Shown piece by piece: positions 13,739 through 17,928 of a DNA stretch of 17,928 bases (within the stretch, counting starts at the first letter, position 1; the number at the start of each line of letters is the position of its first letter). Location of the stretch: the NCBI GenBank assembly GCA_900321915.1, contig ONXW01000197.1:1-17928 (forward strand). Reading direction: 5' to 3'. The notes beneath the pieces are model-generated. The model saw nothing but the letters and a program-made list of their open reading frames with translations, was not told the DNA's origin and searched no databases. The position numbers and the translations under genes were made by a program. Origin of the DNA: an uncultured Eubacteriales bacterium (lineage in GTDB: Bacteria > Bacillota > Clostridia > Lachnospirales > Lachnospiraceae).

Positions 13739-14773
13739 TTATCTGATTTCCGGAAGCATGGCGCGGACTGTCTCCGCCCGGCAGACCTCCAGTTCTTCCC
13801 GCCCCATGGGGCGGTTTTCGCGGCGTGCCAGCACCGCGGGCTGCACCTCCATCATAATCCGGTAAATGCTTGTGTCCGTCACCGGGGTGATAAGGCCGTC
13901 AGCGATTCCCGCCCGAAGGTGGGAAAGGTAGGTCAGGGCCTCTTTGATGGTCAGCTTCTTCGCGTAGCGGAGGACGCCGTACGCCTTATAGGACTCATCC
14001 TCCCGCATCAGCCGGTGTTTTTCCAGGGAAGATTCCCGGATGTTTTTTTCCTGCTTCGTGATCTGTCCTGCCACGTAGCTCACGCGGTCCATGATCTCTT
14101 TTTCCGTCATGCCCAGGGTTTTCTGGTTGAACACCTCATAGATATCCCCGATATTCTCATTATTTCTCCCGTACACGCCGCGCACGCCGCAGCCGAATCT
14201 TCCCATGGCGCCCGCGAATTCCGAGAACCGCTTGCTCGCGGCGAGGGAGGGAAGATGCAGCGTGAGGCACGCGCGCATGCCGGTACCTACATTCGTCGGG
14301 TAGGATGTCAGGTACCCGTACTTGGAATTAAAGGCATAGTATATCTTTTCATTGACATAATCATCCAGGGCGCTTGCCCGTTCCCAGCACCCCTCCAGGT
14401 CCTGTCCCGCGGAGAGAACCTGCATCCTGATATGGTCGTCGCCGTTCAGGACGATACTCACCTTCTCATCCTCAGACAGGATCATTCCTCCCGGCGTCTT
14501 CTTTTCCGCCAGGGTCCTGTTCAGGAGCTTCCGCTCCCGCAGGGCGCTCCGCTCCGCCTCCCCGGCGCGTATGAGATCCCTGTACTCAAAATCTCTCCCG
14601 TCCCGGTCAGGCAGGTCACGGAATTTATCCTTCAGGCGGCGGATCATTCCCTCCGCCTCCTCGTCCGTCAGCCGGTTCGGGAACCGGTATTCGTCCCAGT
14701 TCCTGGCGAGACGGACCCGGCTTGCGACAACGCCGGAAGCATCATTTTTTACTTCTTCATACCACTTCATCAT
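13739..14773 (-). CDS. mcsB: McsB-type protein-arginine kinase homologue with altered active-site residues
   Basis: A phosphagen-kinase-fold protein (344 residues). In Bacillus it phosphorylates arginines of CtsR and of misfolded proteins, marking them for ClpCP. Seen: SRVRLARN (18-25), NGDDHIRMQ (110-118), GYLTSYPTNVGTGMRA (153-168), VRGVYGRNNE (197-206) and a C-terminal LEVCRA. Against the Bacillus pattern recalled from the literature, catalytic E121 is D112, active-site C167 is Y158, catalytic E212 is R203, and the RDxxRA phospho-arginine motif is LEVCRA. Nucleotide-binding arginines (R21, R23, R116, R198) remain. Kinase activity is therefore doubtful. The ATG at 14773 has GGAGG about 9 nt upstream and overlaps the mcsA end by 17 nt; the next ATG (14770) is possible. 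Confidence 0.9.
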   Translation of the reverse strand: MMKWYEEVKNDASGVVASRVRLARNWDEYRFPNRLTDEEAEGMIRRLKDKFRDLPDRDGRDFEYRDLIRAGEAERSALRERKLLNRTLAEKKTPGGMILSEDEKVSIVLNGDDHIRMQVLSAGQDLEGCWERASALDDYVNEKIYYAFNSKYGYLTSYPTNVGTGMRACLTLHLPSLAASKRFSEFAGAMGRFGCGVRGVYGRNNENIGDIYEVFNQKTLGMTEKEIMDRVSYVAGQITKQEKNIRESSLEKHRLMREDESYKAYGVLRYAKKLTIKEALTYLSHLRAGIADGLITPVTDTSIYRIMMEVQPAVLARRENRPMGREELEVCRAETVRAMLPEIR

Positions 14774-15323
14774 GACGCCCCTCCTCCCGCATACTGCGGA
14801 GCCGGTCCCTGAGGATGGCCGCCTCTTCATAATTTTCCGTGCGGATCGCCTCTTTCAGGGCGCGCTCCGTCTGGCGGATCTGCTCTTCCCTGGAGAACTC
14901 CAGGCTGCCGTCGTCCATGACCGCGGGCTCCCCGGCGGGAAGGGGACGCATCTTCGGCTGTTTGCCCGTATGGCTGCTGCTGTCCTGGAGTTTCTTTATC
15001 TTCTCCCCGATCAGCATGTCAAACACATGATAACAGTCCGCACAGCCGAACCGGCTTTCATTCACGAATTGCTGGTAGGTGGTGCCGCAGTTCGGGCAGA
15101 CCACCTCCGTCAGGCTCTCCTCCTGTCCTGATGCGGCCGGAAGCCCCATCAGCCCGGAAAGAAGCTTTCCGAGGTTGAAATCTCCGTCCAGGATGGCCGT
15201 ATAAGGTCCGAAATTCATCTCCGCGGCGCACTGTGTGCAGAGACTGTGCTCTGTCTTAACGCCATTGATAATCTCCATATAGCGCACGGTTGCCTCGCGG
15301 ATTCTGCATTTTTCACATAACAT
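14757..15323 (-). CDS. mcsA: McsA-type adaptor, zinc-finger and UVR-motif protein
   Basis: The partner and activator of McsB in the ClpC stress system, 188 residues, close to the Bacillus length. Seen: four CxxC pairs, C3/C6, C29/C32, C76/C79 and C94/C97, which bind zinc. A polar linker follows, then a C-terminal UvrB/UvrC-like helical hairpin (REEQIRQTERALKEAIRTEN, then YEEAAILRDRLRSMREE) that is expected to contact ClpC or McsB. All cysteines are intact, in contrast to the altered active site of its partner. The ATG at 15323 has GGAGG 7 nt upstream and lies 14 bp after the gntR stop, so it is second in the operon. Its end overlaps the mcsB start. Confidence 0.93.
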   Translation of the reverse strand: MLCEKCRIREATVRYMEIINGVKTEHSLCTQCAAEMNFGPYTAILDGDFNLGKLLSGLMGLPAASGQEESLTEVVCPNCGTTYQQFVNESRFGCADCYHVFDMLIGEKIKKLQDSSSHTGKQPKMRPLPAGEPAVMDDGSLEFSREEQIRQTERALKEAIRTENYEEAAILRDRLRSMREEGRHDEVV

Positions 15324-15337
15324 CGCAGCTCCTCCGG

Positions 15338-15733
15338 TTATTCACTCTGCTTCCCGCCGCACTGGCAGGGGAAACGGTCATATATCCGATCCACCATACG
15401 GTGAATCTCCTCTCTGCTTACATTCTTACAGGCCCCGGCAGCAAGCAGTACGCTCATCTCCCGCTGGAGCTGGGAGAGAGTCCTCGCCTTGTCCTCATCC
15501 AGGGCAATCACGGCGCCGCGGCGGCGGTCAAGCTTGACAAAGCCTTCCTGGCGCAGCACGGAATATGCCTTGTTGACTGTGTGCATGTTAATGCCGATAT
15601 CTCCGGCCAGCTGCCGCACCGAGGGAAGCGGATCTCCTTCCCGGAACCGCTCGCAGGCAATACCGATAATAATCTGGTTTCTAAGCTGAATATACAGCGC
15701 CTCGTCACTGTTAAAATCAACTTCAACGATCAC
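15338..15733 (-). CDS. GntR-family (YtrA subfamily) regulator heading the clpC operon
   Basis: A short GntR repressor (131 residues). Seen: a winged helix-turn-helix (about residues 10-75) with ALYIQLRNQIIIGIACERF, LPSVRQLAGDIGINMHTVNK, AYSVLRQEGFV and the wing LDRRRGAVIA. A roughly 50-residue helical tail follows instead of a large ligand domain, which defines the YtrA group. A C-terminal CQC pair is present (FPCQCGG). The start is a GTG at 15733 with AGGAGGG 6 nt upstream. It occupies the place of ctsR in the classical operon, and its promoter carries a perfect palindrome, so autorepression is likely. YtrA regulators usually control ABC transporter genes; no transporter is adjacent here. 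No CtsR-type heptad operator is visible upstream. Confidence 0.92.
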   Translation of the reverse strand: MIVEVDFNSDEALYIQLRNQIIIGIACERFREGDPLPSVRQLAGDIGINMHTVNKAYSVLRQEGFVKLDRRRGAVIALDEDKARTLSQLQREMSVLLAAGACKNVSREEIHRMVDRIYDRFPCQCGGKQSE

Positions 15734-15750
15734 GTATTTCCCTCCTCTCT

Positions 15751-15777
15751 ACTTGTTATACATAATATATAACAAGT
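15751..15777. promoter_or_regulatory. Perfect palindromic operator of the gntR-mcsA-mcsB-clpC-radA operon
   Basis: ACTTGTTATA (15751-15760) and TATAACAAGT (15768-15777) are perfect 10-bp inverted arms around a 7-bp spacer. The palindrome covers the -10 region of the operon promoter, as expected for a repressor site. The likely binder is the GntR protein encoded immediately downstream. Confidence 0.75.
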
Positions 15778-15791
15778 GGCGGTCCTGTCAA
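15762..15791 (-). promoter_or_regulatory. Promoter of the gntR-clpC operon
   Basis: A perfect -35 TTGACA (15791-15786) on the minus strand, with -10 TATTAT (15767-15762) at 18 nt or TATATT (15769-15764) at 16 nt. The -10 is inside the palindrome at 15751-15777, and the -35 begins one base after the T tract of the preceding terminator. Confidence 0.75.
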
Positions 15792-15792
15792 G

Positions 15793-15849
15793 AAAAAACT
15801 ACCGGAACTGCCGCCGTCCGGTGAGGATCGTATCGGCTGTTCCGGTAGT
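15793..15849 (-). terminator. Intrinsic terminator of the cohesin-protein unit
   Basis: ACTACCGGAAC-x-GCCG (15798-15813) pairs with CGGC-x-GTTCCGGTAGT (15834-15849), 15 pairs with one mismatch, followed on the minus strand by T6 (15798-15793). It begins 30 bp after the stop codon of the 15880-17526 gene. Confidence 0.88.
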
Positions 15850-15879
15850 CTTCTCTTTTTAAGATATCGGGCCTGTCAG

Positions 15880-17526
15880 TTACAGGTCAATGATATCCAG
15901 ATCATCTTCTCTCTGTTTTCTGCGCGCCGCCCTTTCCGCCGGGGTCTGGCGCACCGGGATATCCGGGCTCTCGGTCATTCTCCGGCCGCCTGTCTCGGTC
16001 TGTCTCCGGACAGGACTCTCGGTCTGTCTCCGGACAGGCGCATCGGCCTGCTTCCGGACGTTCCGCTCCCGGGGTTCCGAATCGTAATAGTCATCCCTGT
16101 CTCTCTGCTTCCCGCCGCCGAACAGCTTCCGGAGAAGCACGTTCAGCAGGATAATGAGAAGTATCGCGGAGAGGACCGCAAGTCCCGCGATGTACAGGAA
16201 CCTCTGGTTATAGGCATCCTGAAGGGCATTGTAGCTGTCGATAATCGCGTCGACCTGCGCGTCGTCATATTTGCTCGGCGGAGCCGGGAAATAGCGCTGG
16301 ATGGTCTTTTCCGCCAGGTCATAGCAGTAGAAATCCCTCACGCCGCTGCTGTTCATGCCGTAGACCAGGCAGTATTTCTGGTCCGGGTCTCCCGAGGGCA
16401 CCCAGCCGGTGACACGGTAGCTTCCGTTCAGCTGGATTATCGTCTCGTTGAAATGTTCCGGGATCTCGACGCTGCTGTCAGGCGTCAGCACCACGATACT
16501 CTTCTGTGCCACCTGGATTGTAATGAACGGTGAAAATGTCCCATCATCCTCCAGGACAAAGAACTGTCCCGTTCCGTCTGCCTTCACCAGGTACAGGAGC
16601 TCCATGCCGCTGTCGGAGACAGCCGCCATGACGCCCGAACCGTTATAGTCCGTCGCCTGTTCACGGAAGCCGTCCGGAATCAGCCTGGTATTGAAGGACT
16701 GGGCAATCCCGTAATCGGTACCGTCCACATTGACCAGCTGGGTGCTCAGCACAACGCCGTCAGCACCGGGGGCCGGAGCGGCAGCTTCCGGAACCGCGGT
16801 CTTGTTGACCGTGATCTGGTATTCTCTGGTGCTTACACCGTCCGGAGCCGTCACCGTGCAGACAACCTGGTTTTCGCCTTCCGCCAGATTATCCCCGCCG
16901 GAAACCGTGACGGACGCGCCGCCATCGGCAGCTTGGGCGCTGACAGCGATCTTCTCGACGTCCAGGGCCACATTCACGGTGTAGGACGTGATATCCGGGG
17001 AAAACTCCGGTATGATCACGCCCGGGGATACCTCCAGGCTTTTCAGGGCGGTATCGGAGCTCTGTCCTGCCGCTCCCTGCACGCGGACAGCCGAAGAACC
17101 CACCTTTGAGATATCCACCGGCTGCGAACTCGCGTCATAGACCTCATAATCGCCGACCGTGATGCTCGTGCTGCCCGGGCTCAGGGCACGGAATGTCAGC
17201 TTGAACGCCGCGGTATCCGTACCCGCGGAGGCCCCGTTTATCCTGACGGAGCCGGCGCCGCCGCTGGCGCTGTCGCCGCTCACGAATTCCAGGACATTCG
17301 GGTCATAGCTGAGCATCAGATTGGTTGTTCCAATCTGGCCGTCCTTCGACGATACCTTGACATTGACCGTAACATTTTCCCCTACCTGTGCATCCGGGTC
17401 AGAGAAAGCGATGGTGGCGCTTGCCGCCCACGCCTGGAGTGCCCAGGCGGGTACAGTCAGGGCCAGCATAAACGCTGCCGCGGTGCACACCGTAAAATTA
17501 CGGATAATATAACTGATTCTCCTCAC
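15880..17526 (-). CDS. Membrane-anchored surface protein with cohesin-like and cadherin-like domains
   Basis: Predicted type I membrane protein, 548 residues. Seen: a signal peptide (1 to about 35); a cohesin-like beta domain (about 37-150; VGENVTVNVKVSSKDGQIGT and LMLSYDPNVLEFVSGDS are characteristic); a cadherin-like beta-sandwich (about 160-242; LKSLEVSPGVIIPEFSPDIT, SYTVNV); and an Ala/Pro linker. An unrecognised beta-rich extracellular region (about 256-430) follows, then a short helix, a transmembrane segment (about 444-465, LAVLSAILLIILLNVLL) and an 80-residue highly charged cytoplasmic tail with 8-residue repeats. A cohesin domain suggests protein docking, but no dockerin partner is visible. 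The start is a GTG (17526) with GGGGAG 9 nt upstream. It lies 33 bp after the preceding gene, so probably in its operon. Confidence 0.9.
   Translation of the reverse strand: MRRISYIIRNFTVCTAAAFMLALTVPAWALQAWAASATIAFSDPDAQVGENVTVNVKVSSKDGQIGTTNLMLSYDPNVLEFVSGDSASGGAGSVRINGASAGTDTAAFKLTFRALSPGSTSITVGDYEVYDASSQPVDISKVGSSAVRVQGAAGQSSDTALKSLEVSPGVIIPEFSPDITSYTVNVALDVEKIAVSAQAADGGASVTVSGGDNLAEGENQVVCTVTAPDGVSTREYQITVNKTAVPEAAAPAPGADGVVLSTQLVNVDGTDYGIAQSFNTRLIPDGFREQATDYNGSGVMAAVSDSGMELLYLVKADGTGQFFVLEDDGTFSPFITIQVAQKSIVVLTPDSSVEIPEHFNETIIQLNGSYRVTGWVPSGDPDQKYCLVYGMNSSGVRDFYCYDLAEKTIQRYFPAPPSKYDDAQVDAIIDSYNALQDAYNQRFLYIAGLAVLSAILLIILLNVLLRKLFGGGKQRDRDDYYDSEPRERNVRKQADAPVRRQTESPVRRQTETGGRRMTESPDIPVRQTPAERAARRKQREDDLDIIDL
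15970..16065 (-). repeat. 24-bp tandem repeat coding for 8-residue units
   Basis: Four units at a 24-bp period (plus-strand starts 15970, 15994, 16018 and 16042). The two middle units share an exact 19-base core, TCGGTCTGTCTCCGGACAG. They encode KQADAPVR, RQTESPVR, RQTETGGR and RMTESPD in the cytoplasmic tail of the cohesin protein; unit number could vary by slippage. Confidence 0.85.
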
Positions 17527-17559
17527 AATTCCATTCTCCCCTGTTTCTTCCCCTGTTTT

Positions 17560-17928
17560 TTACTGTCCCGGCGCGCTGACGGACTGGACGCCGCCCGCCC
17601 TGCCGGAATCCTGTACGGAAGCTGTCTCTGTCTGCGATACCTGTCCGCTGCCCGGCGGGTCCGTTCCGATGACCTTCACCCGGGTCTCGTCCGCTTTCCG
17701 GCTGCCTGTGCCGGCACTGTTCTGCGAACCGGCCTCCACCTGGTTGACCGACGCCGCCGCGTAGGGCTTTGTCAGCGCAGAGGAATCAGCCTCTGTAGGC
17801 GTTACCGGAGCGCTCTTTCTCGAGGCGGAAGCGTCCGCCGTCTCCCCGGTGCTGTCCATCGCGGGTACTCCCGCTGTCTCCGCAGCCGTTGTCTCCGCAG
17901 CCGTTGTCTCCGGCGCGGATGTCTCCGC
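17560..17928 (-). CDS. C-terminal part of an unidentified Ser/Thr/Ala-rich protein (runs off right edge)
   Basis: The reading frame is open from the right edge of the window to a TAA at 17562-17560, giving 122 residues with no start in view that needs to be the true one. The ATG at 17859 is internal, because the frame stays open upstream of it. The composition is low-complexity: AET-TA units near the edge (AETSAPETTAAETTAAETAG), then Ser/Thr/Gly/Ala-rich sequence with few hydrophobic residues, ending in SVSAPGQ. It has no domain I recognise and looks like the disordered tail of a secreted or surface-exposed protein. It lies 33 bp before the cohesin protein gene, so both probably belong to one transcription unit, but its function cannot be assigned from this tail. 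Confidence 0.6.
   Translation of the reverse strand, partial: AETSAPETTAAETTAAETAGVPAMDSTGETADASASRKSAPVTPTEADSSALTKPYAAASVNQVEAGSQNSAGTGSRKADETRVKVIGTDPPGSGQVSQTETASVQDSGRAGGVQSVSAPGQ
17874..17928 (-). repeat. Short tandem repeat encoding (P/A)ETTA units
   Basis: Imperfect 15-base units built on GTCTCCGCAGCCGTT (plus-strand sense) repeat two to three times up to the window edge, encoding AETTA. This is the kind of low-complexity coding repeat found in surface-protein stalks. Confidence 0.6.

Noticed and set aside
15778..15800. CtsR-type operator upstream of the clpC operon
   Set aside because: The sequence contains GTCAAG near the -35 but not the tandem heptad GGTCAAA repeats; the match is just the TTGACA promoter element.
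1..17928. CRISPR arrays, insertion sequences, tRNA or rRNA genes, phage or attachment sites
   Set aside because: No regularly spaced direct repeats with unique spacers, no transposase or integrase, no rRNA-like stretch and no tRNA cloverleaf that I could recognise; the gene order looks like stable chromosome.

Overview
The window is about 57% G+C. Every gene I can support lies on the minus strand, so transcription runs from high to low coordinates. Gene content points to a gut-type member of the Clostridia, most likely a Lachnospiraceae-like anaerobe: ferredoxin-linked 2-oxoacid oxidoreductases, a clpC/mcsA/mcsB stress operon, a cohesin plus cadherin-like surface protein, a choline-binding-type repeat protein and a PnrA-type lipoprotein. 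Strong AGGAGG-type ribosome binding sites and GTG/TTG starts fit this. The taxonomic call is inference from gene content only.

Right to left (the direction of transcription): (1) 17928-15880 holds the Ser/Thr/Ala-rich tail of an unidentified protein, then a membrane-anchored cohesin/cadherin-like surface protein ending at a strong terminator. (2) 15791-9858 is a protein-quality-control operon, gntR-mcsA-mcsB-clpC-radA. It has the classical Firmicutes ctsR-mcsA-mcsB-clpC-radA layout, but the ctsR position is taken by a YtrA-type GntR regulator whose promoter carries a perfect 10-bp inverted repeat. Several catalytic residues of McsB appear to be replaced. (3) 9756-9343 is a small conserved protein of unknown function with its own promoter and terminator. 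(4) 9274-6934 is iorAB, indolepyruvate:ferredoxin oxidoreductase. (5) 6801-2639 is porC-porD-porA-porB, a four-subunit pyruvate-type ferredoxin oxidoreductase, followed in the same transcription unit by a LysR regulator. The por promoter is flanked by two TTCAA-N7-TTGAA dyads. An intrinsic-terminator-like hairpin separates porC from porD. (6) 2638-2280 is a 359-bp gene-free stretch with a promoter that shares a motif with the por promoter, and a GC-rich hairpin. (7) 2279-1998 is a small membrane protein. (8) 1867-671 is a secreted protein with cell-wall-binding repeats. (9) 522-1 is a Dabb-domain protein overlapping the start of a PnrA/BMP-type lipoprotein that runs off the left edge.

How the parts work together: the Ior and Por enzymes both oxidise 2-oxoacids to acyl-CoA (aryl-pyruvates and, probably, pyruvate) and reduce ferredoxin, as in amino-acid and sugar fermentation. 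The LysR gene at the end of por is the natural candidate regulator of the dyads at the por promoter. The clpC operon encodes the unfoldase ClpC, its adaptor pair McsA/McsB and the DNA-repair ATPase RadA. The two points most worth following are the ctsR-to-gntR substitution with an apparently altered McsB active site, and the two-promoter operator pattern around por-lysR.
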